This document shows positions 47,109 through 55,739 of a stretch of 64,000 bases of DNA, piece after piece. The stretch spans positions 558,001 through 622,000 of the forward strand of contig NC_007925.1 of the NCBI RefSeq assembly GCF_000013745.1, read 5' to 3'. Under the pieces are notes generated by a model, which was given only the letters and a program-made list of their open reading frames with translations, was not told the DNA's origin and did no database searches. How positions within the stretch are numbered: the first letter of the stretch is position 1; each line of letters begins with the position of its first letter. The translations under genes were made by a program, and so were the position numbers. The stretch comes from Rhodopseudomonas_A palustris_F. Lineage in GTDB: Bacteria; Pseudomonadota; Alphaproteobacteria; Rhizobiales; Xanthobacteraceae.

Positions 47109-49160
47109 ATGACGACTGCCGAAAGCATCCCGTCGCCGAGTGTTCGCGTCGCGGGATCGATGCCGCGGTCGTTGCTGTGGTGGAGCATCGCGGCCTTGGT
47201 GATTTATCTCGCGCTCGACCTGGCCCGATCATTGATCGCGCATTTCGGCTACGCGAATCCGGCGTCGACCTGGCAGCCGGATCCGGCGCAATACAGCGAC
47301 GTCGAATGGCCGCCCACCGCAATGGTGCCGGCCGGCGCATCCAATGGTCGTCGCGTCTATCTGGAGAATTGCGCGATCTGCCACGGCCCCGACGGTCGCG
47401 GCAACGGCGCCGCGGCGCCGTCGATGCGCCCGCCGCCGCGCGATTTCACGACCGCCGCGTTCAAGTACAAGAGCACGCCGCACGACGCCGCGCCGACCAC
47501 CGCGGACGTCCGCAAGGTGGTGGCCGATGGCCTCGCGGCGAGCGCGATGCCGTTCTTCCGCGACGTGCTGACGCCGGCGGAGATCGACGACGTCGTCGGC
47601 TATGTCGAAGCGTTGCGCGCGACGCCCGCGCCGCAAGCCGCGCCTGTCGTGGTGCCGCAGCGGCCGCCGGTGACCGCCGCCGGCTTGGCGCATGGCGAAC
47701 AGCTGTATCGCGAGCAAGGCTGCGCGAATTGCCACGGCGCCGATCTGCGCGGCGGCGCAGCGATGACCGACGCGCTCGGCCAGCCGGTGAGCAGTCGCGA
47801 TCTCACCGCGCCGTGGAGTTTTCGCGGCGGCGCGCGACCCGAAGATGTGTTTCTGCGTCTGACCACCGGGCTCGGGACGTCGCCGATGCCGTCGTTCGCC
47901 GATTTGCCGGCGAGCGACCGTTGGGATCTCGTCGCCTTCCTGGAGGCGCGCCGTCGTGCGGCACCGGGCGAGCCGGGCGGAGTGTTGGCGGGCCCCGGTC
48001 AGTCGCAGGATGCGCTCGCTCGCGGCCGCTATCTGGTGCGAGCGGGGATGTGCGGACTGTGCCACACCGAGGTCAGCGTCAAGGGGATCTATCGCGACGA
48101 GCAATACCTCGCCGGCGGCACCCGGGTCGGCGCGCATCCGCAAGGCGTGTTCATCAGCCGCAACCTGACCTCCGATCCGGACACCGGGCTCGGCCGCTGG
48201 AGCGAACAGCAGATCGTGCGGGCGATTCGCGACGGCCGCACCGACGACGGCCGGCTGCTCAACGTGTTCAGCATGCCCTGGGTGTTCCTGCACAACATCT
48301 CGCAGACCGACGCGATGGCGATCGCGCGCTACCTCAAGACGTTGCCCGCGGTGCATAACCAGATTCCGGCGCCGCTGCATTTCGGCGCGATCGAAAGCTT
48401 TTTCAGCAAGCTGTGGTCGAGCGATCTGTTTCTCGGTCGGCCGCCGTCGATCACCTATGCGACCGGCAGCTTCGCCAATTTCAAGGGGCCCGATCTGGCC
48501 CGCATTCAGGGCACCTTGGTGGCGGCGCAATGGATGGTGTTGGCGCTGTGGGTGGCGCTACTGTCGTGGTTGGTGCCGTTGCAGCGCTGGGCGCCGCTGG
48601 GCCGGCGCCGCTGGACCGGCGTGCTCGGCTGCAGCTTCGGCCTGGTGATCTACTCGACCCCGATCCTCGGCGTATTGCCGGCCGAGATGCTATCGCAGCA
48701 GGCGCTCGGCGCGGTGCCGCGGCCCGATGTCTCGGCGCTGCCGCCGGAACGCGTCGCGCTGGTCGAGCGCGGCCGCTATCTGTTCACCAACGCCTCCTGC
48801 GTGTTCTGCCATCAGCCGAACGGCGGCGGCGGCCTGAAGCTCAGCGGGCTGCCCGGCACGCTGTTCACCGCCAACATTTCCTCGGACCCCAGCGCCGGCA
48901 TCGGGACGTGGTCGGATGCGCAGATCGGCCGCGCGATCCGCAGCGGCGTCAGCCGCAACGGCCGGCCGCTGTATTGGCAGGGCATGCCCTGGGATCATTT
49001 CTCCAACTTCGACGAGGAGGACGTGATGGCGCTCACCGCCTATCTCCGCCTTCTGCCGCCGGTGCCGGAAAAAGTCCCGGCCTATCGTCCGCCGTCGCCC
49101 GACGATTGCGCGGTCTACACCGCCTGGACCAGCCCGAACGCTGCGGAGGGCTGCCGATGA
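47109..49160 (+). CDS. Membrane-anchored tetraheme cytochrome c
   Basis: The 683-residue protein carries four c-type heme motifs: CAICH at residue 88, CANCH at 205, CGLCH at 315 and CVFCH at 564. A membrane helix lies at about 20-45 and two more at about 475-525 (MVLALWVALLSWLVPL and GLVIYSTPILGVLP), so three cytochrome domains precede and one follows the helix pair. Sites after each heme (e.g. ISRNLTSDPDTGLGRWSEQQ) resemble the cytochrome subunits of membrane alcohol/aldehyde dehydrogenases. It probably passes electrons in the periplasm; the donor is unknown. Its stop overlaps the next gene by four bases. Confidence 0.87.
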   Translation: MTTAESIPSPSVRVAGSMPRSLLWWSIAALVIYLALDLARSLIAHFGYANPASTWQPDPAQYSDVEWPPTAMVPAGASNGRRVYLENCAICHGPDGRGNGAAAPSMRPPPRDFTTAAFKYKSTPHDAAPTTADVRKVVADGLAASAMPFFRDVLTPAEIDDVVGYVEALRATPAPQAAPVVVPQRPPVTAAGLAHGEQLYREQGCANCHGADLRGGAAMTDALGQPVSSRDLTAPWSFRGGARPEDVFLRLTTGLGTSPMPSFADLPASDRWDLVAFLEARRRAAPGEPGGVLAGPGQSQDALARGRYLVRAGMCGLCHTEVSVKGIYRDEQYLAGGTRVGAHPQGVFISRNLTSDPDTGLGRWSEQQIVRAIRDGRTDDGRLLNVFSMPWVFLHNISQTDAMAIARYLKTLPAVHNQIPAPLHFGAIESFFSKLWSSDLFLGRPPSITYATGSFANFKGPDLARIQGTLVAAQWMVLALWVALLSWLVPLQRWAPLGRRRWTGVLGCSFGLVIYSTPILGVLPAEMLSQQALGAVPRPDVSALPPERVALVERGRYLFTNASCVFCHQPNGGGGLKLSGLPGTLFTANISSDPSAGIGTWSDAQIGRAIRSGVSRNGRPLYWQGMPWDHFSNFDEEDVMALTAYLRLLPPVPEKVPAYRPPSPDDCAVYTAWTSPNAAEGCR

Positions 49161-50173
49161 GCGGTCCGCAACGCCCCCACGATTCGAGTTCTCATCTGCA
49201 GGAGAATGCCGTCATGCGCACCATCCCCACCGAACAACCCGCGGTCGCGCCGCGTCGCGCCGAGCTTCATCCGAAGCCGTGCTGGGAGCGTGACGGCCAC
49301 GATTGGCCGAACCGCGACTCGAGCCGCTTCGTGCAGGCCGCCGGCTTTCGCTGGCACGTGCAACAGATGGGCCGCGGCCCGGCGCTGTTGCTGGTGCACG
49401 GCACCGGCGCCGCCACCCATTCGTGGCGCAAGCTGGCGCCGCTGCTGGCGCAGCATTTCACCGTGGTGGCGCCCGACCTGCCGGGGCACGGCTTCACCGA
49501 GACGCCGGCGTGGAAGCGACTCAGCCTCGACGGCATGGCGGAGGATCTGGCGGCGCTGCTGCGGGTGCTCGATCACGCCCCGGTGCTGGTCGCCGGGCAT
49601 TCCGCCGGCGCCGCGGTGCTGGCGCGGATGTGCCTCAATGGATCGATCACGCCCGACGGGCTGTTCGGCCTCAACGGCGCGATGCTGCCGATCGGCGGCA
49701 TGGCCGGACGGCTGATGACGCCGTTCGCGCAAGTGCTGGCGGGGAGCCGCCTGGTGCCGCGGCTGTTCGCGCGCTTCGCCTCCAGCGACAAATTCATCGA
49801 GCGGATGATCGCCGACACCGGATCGGTGCTCGATCCCGCCGGGCTCGAATTCTATCGCCGGCTGACCTGCAGCCCCGGCCATGTCGCCGCGGCGCTGCGG
49901 ATGATGGGAAACTGGAAGCTGCGGCCGCTGGCAGCGGAGCTGCCGCGGCTCTTGACCAAGCTGGTGCTGGTGACCGGCGGCAACGACAAGACCATCGCGC
50001 CCAAGGACGCCGCGCGGGTCCACGCCATGGTGCCGGGCTCCAGCGTCGTCGCCATGCCGGGCCTCGGCCATCTCGCCCATGAGGAGCGGCCGCACGAGGT
50101 CAGCGCCTTGATGATCGAGTTCGCCCGTCGCGCCGGGCTGTTGCCGCCGCTGCTCGCCGGCGCTGCGGAGTAG
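49157..50173 (+). CDS. BchO-like alpha/beta hydrolase
   Basis: The 338-residue protein has the alpha/beta hydrolase triad: Ser in AGHSAGAAV, Asp in GGNDKTIAP and His in LGHLAHEE. Its N terminus (DGHDWPNRDSSRFVQAAGF, then FRWHVQQMGRGPALLLVHGT) closely follows BchO, a hydrolase of unproven function encoded with magnesium chelatase in photosynthesis gene clusters. Here it is not next to bch genes but coupled by an ATGA overlap to a tetraheme cytochrome, with GGAGG before the ATG. A second in-frame ATG at 49214 after AGGAGA would give 319 residues. It may be BchO itself in an unusual place or a paralogue. Confidence 0.8.
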   Translation: MSGPQRPHDSSSHLQENAVMRTIPTEQPAVAPRRAELHPKPCWERDGHDWPNRDSSRFVQAAGFRWHVQQMGRGPALLLVHGTGAATHSWRKLAPLLAQHFTVVAPDLPGHGFTETPAWKRLSLDGMAEDLAALLRVLDHAPVLVAGHSAGAAVLARMCLNGSITPDGLFGLNGAMLPIGGMAGRLMTPFAQVLAGSRLVPRLFARFASSDKFIERMIADTGSVLDPAGLEFYRRLTCSPGHVAAALRMMGNWKLRPLAAELPRLLTKLVLVTGGNDKTIAPKDAARVHAMVPGSSVVAMPGLGHLAHEERPHEVSALMIEFARRAGLLPPLLAGAAE

Positions 50174-50401
50174 AAGATCCAGTATTTTGGCGCGCCCTAG
50201 CTGATTCCGCTCTATAACCCCGGTATGTCTGCGATACGCACAGTCACCACGCTCCAGCAATGAGGCGTCAGGGGTCGACCTTCATGGGGCTTGCGCTACT
50301 GGAAGCCGGGCCAATGAAGACGCGCGGCCTTTCCCAGCCGTCATGAAAGCTATGGGCTCGATACCGGGAATTAGGTTTATGTTGCTCTCTTAGTTGCAGA
50401 T

Positions 50402-50578
50402 ATGGCGGAAAATTACGCGAAACTCCTGAAACGTCAAAGAGTTAAGTTGAAAAATCCGAACGAGGCATTAATTAAGAAATACGAGGCGTTGGGGTTTTCG
50501 CTTGCGGAAACGTATCGGGGAGTCACATATTACGAGAGGAGAGTGAGCCATGACAGTAGCATTGATAAGGGCAAGTGA
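50402..50578 (+). CDS. Small basic protein, 58 aa, first gene of a mini-operon
   Basis: The frame encodes MAENYAKLLKRQRVKLKNPN and on to ...RRVSHDSSIDKGK. It is Lys/Arg-rich at the start and predicted helical, with no signal peptide. I know no family. Base composition is clearly more AT-rich than the genes on both sides, suggesting acquired DNA. The ribosome site is weak. It overlaps the next small gene by 29 bases in another frame, and both end before a clear terminator, which supports a real transcript. Confidence 0.5.
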   Translation: MAENYAKLLKRQRVKLKNPNEALIKKYEALGFSLAETYRGVTYYERRVSHDSSIDKGK

Positions 50579-50750
50579 CGGGCTGGAAATTCCAGTGATT
50601 CAGCGCGATCTCTATGCGGAGTCGTGCGTGATGCTCTTTGGTAGTCAGGGTATCATCGACTCTTTGACGCAGGAGCAACTCAGGTCCTTTGGGCAAATGC
50701 CGGATGGCCCCGCCCAAGAAATAGGAATATCCCCCACCCGAGACGAATGA
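50550..50750 (+). CDS. Small protein, 66 aa, second gene of the mini-operon
   Basis: GAGGAGAG lies about seven bases before the ATG, a strong ribosome site inside the previous gene, so translation should be coupled. The protein reads MTVALIRASDGLEIPVIQRD, then LYAESCVMLFGSQGIIDSLT and a Pro/Gly-rich acidic tail. It has one Cys and no membrane helix. No family is recognised. A rho-independent terminator begins four bases after its stop. Confidence 0.6.
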   Translation: MTVALIRASDGLEIPVIQRDLYAESCVMLFGSQGIIDSLTQEQLRSFGQMPDGPAQEIGISPTRDE

Positions 50751-50753
50751 GCC

Positions 50754-50782
50754 AAGGCCCGCAGATAGCGGGCCTTTTATTT
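50754..50782 (+). terminator. Rho-independent terminator of the mini-operon
   Basis: Perfect 9-base arms, AAGGCCCGC and GCGGGCCTT, enclose the loop AGATA and run into TTTATTTTC. It starts four bases past the stop of the 66-aa gene. Confidence 0.88.
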
Positions 50783-50849
50783 TCAGATATGCCGCTGCCA
50801 ATAGCCGGTGAAGTCAATTGACATGCCCCGCTTCATCGCCACCAACGCG

Positions 50850-50879
50850 GCTCACTTGCTCACTTGCTCACTTGCTCAC
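50850..50879. repeat. 8-base tandem repeat
   Basis: The unit GCTCACTT is repeated three times perfectly plus GCTCAC, 30 bases in all. It lies between the mini-operon terminator and the transposase relic. No frame of interest crosses it. Confidence 0.9.
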
Positions 50880-50902
50880 CATTTGACTGGCGGCGATTGT
50901 CT

Positions 50903-51155
50903 TCACGCCATCTCAGCATAACGCAGCAGGTAGACGCCAGCGATGGCGGTGAATACCGATTTCAGCGCGGCGCAGGCGGGCAAAGTATTCCTCCGACTGC
51001 TTGGCATGGCAGGCTGCGCCAAAGCCATAGACCTGTGAATGGTCAATGGGCTTGACCGCAAAACGGTCGCGCATGGTCAGCCCATCAACCGGTCTCGTCA
51101 GCGTGGACCGTAGTCCCTTTGCGATGCGGCTGGGATTAAGCGCGACGCTTAGCAT
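50903..51155 (-). pseudogene. Relic of an IS1595-family (ISXO2-like) transposase
   Basis: The minus strand reads FAVKPIDHSQVYGFGAACHA, then KQSEEYFARLRRAEIGIH. This matches the C-terminal catalytic part of IS1595-family transposases (consensus like INHS...AxTNQAExFFSRLRRAEIG.HHHIAG.YL). After EIGIH the frame shifts: the next residues, AIAGVYLLRYAEMA, appear only in another frame. The N-terminal two thirds are missing and terminal inverted repeats are not evident, so the element is dead. It may mark how the neighbouring AT-rich genes arrived. Confidence 0.8.
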
Positions 51156-51259
51156 TCCGAATTGAACACGGCGTCAAGGCAGAATCGAAGCGGGCCGATC
51201 TGACTTGAGATGAACTAGCCGAGCGTTTGAAGAAACCCGGCCAACCGAAACTGTCTTGG

Positions 51260-54025
51260 TCACGCCAGCGCGGTGCGCCGGTCGGCGATGGCGCGGCGCA
51301 AGGTGCGCGACAGCAGTTCGACCGAATACGGCTTTTGAATCAGTTCGAAACCGTGGTGGGCGTTTTCCGCCAGCACCGTGCTGTAGCCGCTGGTCAGCAC
51401 CACCGGCAAACCCGGATAACGCTCACGGATCAGCGTCGCCAGTTCGACGCCGTTCATCCCCGGCATGATCACGTCGGAGAACACCAGATCGAAGGCGAAC
51501 TCGTCCTCCGAAATGGCCGCGAGCGCCTCGTTGGCATTGCCGACCCAGCGAATGTCGTAACCGAGGTCCCGTAACAGCTCGGTGGAAAACCGGCCGACGT
51601 CTTCGTTGTCTTCCACCACCAGCACGCGATGGCCGCGGCCGCTCGCCGTCACCTCGGCGCCCACCGCGACGACATCGGCGAGTTCGGCGGGACTCTCGGC
51701 TTGCGGCAGGTAGATGGTGAAGGTCGATCCGTGGCCGAGCGTACTGGTCACTTCGATTTCGCCGCCGGACTGCTTGGCAAAGCCGAACGCTTGGCTGAGC
51801 CCGAGCCCGGTGCCCTTGCCGACCTCTTTGGTGGTGTAGAACGGCTCGAAGATGGCTTCGAGCCGTTCGGGAGCAATACCCGATCCGGTATCGGTCACCG
51901 CCACTGCTATGAAGCTGCCGCGGCGGCCGGGATGGCTGCGCAGCGGCGGAAGCGCCTCGACCTTGACGACGTCGAAGGTCAGGCAGCCTTCGCCGTTCAT
52001 GGCATCGCGGCCGTTGACCGCGAGATTGACCAATGCGGTTTCGAACTGCGCCACGTCGGCCATCGCAAAGCAGTCCGGACAGCCGAGATGGACCGCGATC
52101 TGGATGCGGCTGCCGACCAAGGGGCGGATCAATTGCGCGATGCTCTCGACCTGCGAGCCGATGTTGAACACCTGCGGCGTCAACGGCTGCCGCCGCGCGA
52201 ACGCCAACAGCTGCCCGGTGAGCGTCGAGGCACGGTCGACCGTCTCGGAGATCGCGTCGATATAGCGCCGCCGTCGCTCCTCCGGCAGATCGCGGCGGCG
52301 CAGGAAATCAGTGGCCGAACGGATGATGGTCAGCAGGTTGTTGAAGTCGTGCGCCACGCCGCCGGTCAGCTGACCGACCGCCTCCATCTTCTGCGACTGC
52401 CGCAACGCTTCCTCGCTATGGCGCCGCTCGGTGATGTCGACGGCCTCCGGCAACACCGCGGAGACCCGGCCGTGCTCGTCGAAAATCGGCCGCATCGCGA
52501 AATCGAAGAAGCGGTCGCCGATCGGCAGATGCAGCAGCATCTCGGTCCGCACGGTTTCGCCCTTCTTCGCGGCCGCGAAGGCGCCACGCACGCAGTCGCG
52601 CATCCCCTCGGTGCCGGTGAACCACGGCGAATCCCAGAACCGAATGCCGAGCACGGCGTCGACCGTGCTACGGATGCCGGCCAATGCGGTGGCGTTGATG
52701 TAGACGATGTTGCCCTTCAGATCGAGCAGGCCCTGATATTGGTTGGTGGTCTCGAACATCGCCCGCATCTGCGCTTCGTTGGCCTGCAATTGCGCGGTGC
52801 GCTGCTTGATGCGCTGCTCAAGCGTCTCGTTGAGCCGCCGCAACTCGGTTTCGGCCTCCTTCGAGGCGGTGATGTCGTGGGCGACGCCGATGAAGCCGAT
52901 GTGCTTGCCGGCGGCGTCCCAGCGCGGCTGCGATTCCGAGCGCATCCAGCGCCACGGCCCGTCGGCGCGGCGATAGCGGGCCTCCAGCACGAACGGCTGC
53001 AGCGAGGTTTCGCCGGCGATCTGCTCCTGCAGGATTCGCGGCAGATCGTCCGGATGCAGCACGGTGCGCCAGTCGAACGCCAGCGCGGCGTCGTAGTCCA
53101 GCCCGAGAAAGTCCAGATAGGCCTGGTTGGCGAAGGCGCGCTTGCCGTCCAGCCGGCTGACCCACATCGGCACCGGCGCGCTGTTGGCGATCAGCCGGAA
53201 GCGCTGTTCGCTTTCGCGCAGGGTTTCCTTGGCCAGCGTGCGATCGGTAATGTCGATGTGGGCGCCGACCAGCCGCTCGGCGCGGCCGTCCGGACTGCGC
53301 TCGATCTGCGCTTCGGCGGCGATCCAGCGGATCTGGCCGTCGTTCGGCCGGATGATGCGATATTCGCTTGAGTAGTGATCGGCCGTGCCCGCGATCGCAT
53401 CGAGCAGGGTCCGCAGCGCGCGGTCGCGGTCGTCCGGATGCAGCCTGCGCACCCAATCCTCGTGGCCGTCCGGTGCATCGGGGGGCAGCCCGTGGATCGT
53501 GCTGTATTCCGGCGAGCGGCGTTCGTTGTGGAGGCCGTAGCGCAGATCGACCACCACGCCGCCGATCTTGGCGATGGCCTGGACCCGCGTCAGTTCGTGT
53601 TCGCGCTCGCGCAACGCACTGGTCGCATGGTGCCGCTCGATGATCAGGCCGACGGTGCGGGCGATCAGGCCGGACAGCTCCAACGCGTCCCTGCCGGGCG
53701 TCCGCGGCCCGCGGTGGCTGACCACCAGGGCCCCGATGGCGGCGCCGTCCGGCCCGACGATCGCGGTCGACCAGAACGCGTGCGGCTGCAGCGCGTCGCA
53801 GTCATTCGCCAACGGGCAGTTTTCCGGGGCCAGGCCGACCAGCAACCGGCTGGTCGCCGGATCGGCGAGCCCGAGACTGCAGCAGAAGCCGGTCCCGAAC
53901 AAGGGTTCGACGCCGCGCAGCAGATCGCGCAAGGCGCGCTGCAGCGGGGTGCCGGATGCCAGACCCGCAAGGATGCCGCGTTCGATCTCCAGAAAGGCTA
54001 GGATCTTGCTTTCCGACGGCTCCAT
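51260..54025 (-). CDS. Soluble hybrid sensor histidine kinase (GAF, multiple PAS, receiver)
   Basis: From the ATG at 54025 the 921-residue protein has no membrane helix. It has a GAF-like region (about 10-150, with GFCCSLGLADP and FWSTAIVGPDGAAIGALVVS), then three PAS/PAC units (about 160-500, e.g. WIAAEAQIERSPDGRAERLV), and a kinase core with His in GGVAHDFNNLLTII (near residue 557) and ATPase motif GTGLGLSQAFGFAKQSGG. A C-terminal receiver has VLVVEDNEDVGRF, FSDVIMPGMNG and VVLTSGYS. It senses something in the cytoplasm. No response-regulator gene is adjacent. GAGGA ten bases before supports the start; an upstream in-frame codon at 54067 is possible. Confidence 0.88.
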   Translation of the reverse strand: MEPSESKILAFLEIERGILAGLASGTPLQRALRDLLRGVEPLFGTGFCCSLGLADPATSRLLVGLAPENCPLANDCDALQPHAFWSTAIVGPDGAAIGALVVSHRGPRTPGRDALELSGLIARTVGLIIERHHATSALREREHELTRVQAIAKIGGVVVDLRYGLHNERRSPEYSTIHGLPPDAPDGHEDWVRRLHPDDRDRALRTLLDAIAGTADHYSSEYRIIRPNDGQIRWIAAEAQIERSPDGRAERLVGAHIDITDRTLAKETLRESEQRFRLIANSAPVPMWVSRLDGKRAFANQAYLDFLGLDYDAALAFDWRTVLHPDDLPRILQEQIAGETSLQPFVLEARYRRADGPWRWMRSESQPRWDAAGKHIGFIGVAHDITASKEAETELRRLNETLEQRIKQRTAQLQANEAQMRAMFETTNQYQGLLDLKGNIVYINATALAGIRSTVDAVLGIRFWDSPWFTGTEGMRDCVRGAFAAAKKGETVRTEMLLHLPIGDRFFDFAMRPIFDEHGRVSAVLPEAVDITERRHSEEALRQSQKMEAVGQLTGGVAHDFNNLLTIIRSATDFLRRRDLPEERRRRYIDAISETVDRASTLTGQLLAFARRQPLTPQVFNIGSQVESIAQLIRPLVGSRIQIAVHLGCPDCFAMADVAQFETALVNLAVNGRDAMNGEGCLTFDVVKVEALPPLRSHPGRRGSFIAVAVTDTGSGIAPERLEAIFEPFYTTKEVGKGTGLGLSQAFGFAKQSGGEIEVTSTLGHGSTFTIYLPQAESPAELADVVAVGAEVTASGRGHRVLVVEDNEDVGRFSTELLRDLGYDIRWVGNANEALAAISEDEFAFDLVFSDVIMPGMNGVELATLIRERYPGLPVVLTSGYSTVLAENAHHGFELIQKPYSVELLSRTLRRAIADRRTALA

Positions 54026-54291
54026 TCTGGTCTGGTCCTCTCGGGGAGCGAGCCTGCAGGATAGCACAGATCCGCCAGCCCCGCAGCGCGCGGCGAATCG
54101 GCGATCAACGTCCGGCGCCGCCCCGCGTTCTCGCCAGGGCCCGCCGAACTATGAGGATGGTTGAGGCCAAGTGAAGGCGAACCGCCGAAAGCCGGTTCGC
54201 CTTCCTTGCCCAGTGCGACGAGGCGGCGGGCGCCGTCGCCCTCCGGCGCGCCGCGCCCCGGCGGCGGACCTGTCGACGCAGCGCAGGCGGT

Positions 54292-55635
54292 TTAGCTCCA
54301 GACCCCGCTGCGGCGATCCTCGACGCGCTTGGCCTTGTGGGTGGCGCGGGGCAGCGTATCGGGCGGCAGCACGTTGACCTTGGCGGTGACGCCGGTCACC
54401 GCCTTCAGCGTCCGCACGAAGCGGTGCTGCAGGTCTTCGGCGCCGCCGTTGTAGCCGCGGACGTGCTCGACCTCGACGGTGAGCCGGTCGAGATGGTCGA
54501 TGCGCTCGACGATCATGCGATATTCGCCGGTGAGTTCGTGGTCCTTGCGCGCCACCGCTTCGACGTCGCTGGGAAACAAATTGACGCCCTTGATGATCAG
54601 CATGTCGTCGAGCCGGCCGTGCACGCCGTTCAGCCGGATCGCGGTGCGGCCGCAGCGGCACGGCTCCGGATTGAAGCTGACGATGTCGCCGGTGCGGAAC
54701 CGGATCATCGGCCGCGCCGACTTCTGCAACGTGGTCAGCACCATCTCGCCGCGGTCGCCCGGCTTGACGGGGTCGCCGCTGTCCGGATCGATCACTTCGA
54801 CCAGGATGTGATCCTCGGCCCAATGCAGCCCGCTCTTCTGCTCGCACATCCCGGCGCAGGAGCCGAAGATGTCGGACAGGCCGTAGTAATCGTACACCGA
54901 GGCGCCCCACAATTGCTCGATGCGCTCGCGGGTCTCCAGGATCGAGCCGCCGGGCTCGCCGGCGACGAAGATCCGCCTGACGCTGAGATCCTTGCGCAGG
55001 TCGTAGCCTTCTTTCACGGCGGTTTCGCCGAGATACCAGGCGTAGGACGGCGTTGTCCAGATGATGCTGGCCTGGAATTGGCGGAGGATCTGCAACAGCC
55101 GCTCCGAGGGCAGCGTGCCGGCGTGGATGGTCAGCGCGCCGAGCTTCTGCGCGCCGAGCACGCAGGGCCCGCCGATGAACAGCGACATGTTCAGCGAATG
55201 CGCGTAGCGGTCATGCGGCCGCATTCCCGAGGACCAGAACTGCCGCGCTTCGTAATCGATCCAGCCGTCGAAATCCTGCGCGGTGAACGGCGAGGCGGTC
55301 GGCACCCCGGTGGAGCCCGACGACGCCGAGATATAGACGATGTCGCGCTCCGGCACCGCCACCAGATCGCCGAACGGCGGCGCCGCGAGCTGGCGGTCGC
55401 GCAGCGTGCTCTTGTTGATCAACGGAAAGCGCCGGATGTCGTCGAGGCTTTTCACCTGATCCGGTTGCACCTTGGCTTTGTCGAACGCCGCGCGATAGGC
55501 CGGCGAGCCCGCATAGGCATGGGCGAGATGCTTCTGCAGCAGCGACAGCTTGAGCGCATCCCAATCGGCGCGGCTCTGGGTTTCGAGTTTGGCGTCCCAA
55601 TAGGGGCGATCGTCGGCGTGGGTGTGCGAAGTCAT
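54292..55635 (-). CDS. Phenylacetate-CoA-ligase-like AMP-forming enzyme
   Basis: The 447-residue protein is an acyl-adenylate-forming ligase of the PaaK type: AMP-binding loop YISASSGSTGVPTASPFT, YGLSDIFGSCAGMCEQKSGL, the RFRTGDIVSF hinge, and GRLDDMLIIKGVNLFPSDVE before the C-terminal domain. Such enzymes activate aromatic acids (phenylacetate, benzoate relatives) with CoA. The exact acid is unknown; paa catabolic genes are not in the window. The ATG at 55635 is preferred to a GTG six codons upstream. Confidence 0.86.
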   Translation of the reverse strand: MTSHTHADDRPYWDAKLETQSRADWDALKLSLLQKHLAHAYAGSPAYRAAFDKAKVQPDQVKSLDDIRRFPLINKSTLRDRQLAAPPFGDLVAVPERDIVYISASSGSTGVPTASPFTAQDFDGWIDYEARQFWSSGMRPHDRYAHSLNMSLFIGGPCVLGAQKLGALTIHAGTLPSERLLQILRQFQASIIWTTPSYAWYLGETAVKEGYDLRKDLSVRRIFVAGEPGGSILETRERIEQLWGASVYDYYGLSDIFGSCAGMCEQKSGLHWAEDHILVEVIDPDSGDPVKPGDRGEMVLTTLQKSARPMIRFRTGDIVSFNPEPCRCGRTAIRLNGVHGRLDDMLIIKGVNLFPSDVEAVARKDHELTGEYRMIVERIDHLDRLTVEVEHVRGYNGGAEDLQHRFVRTLKAVTGVTAKVNVLPPDTLPRATHKAKRVEDRRSGVWS

Positions 55636-55739
55636 AGGACGTCCATTCGTCACGAACTGCGCCGGGCGCAGAGATGTCGGGAGCGGAAAATGCGCGCGGC
55701 CGGCGCGCGGCCGGCCTCGCGTGGCAAGCGATCGGTCGG

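Noticed and set aside
50850..50879. Possible CRISPR-like repeats
   Set aside because: The unit is only 8 bases and has no spacers, so it is a simple tandem repeat. No CRISPR array or cas gene is seen in the window.
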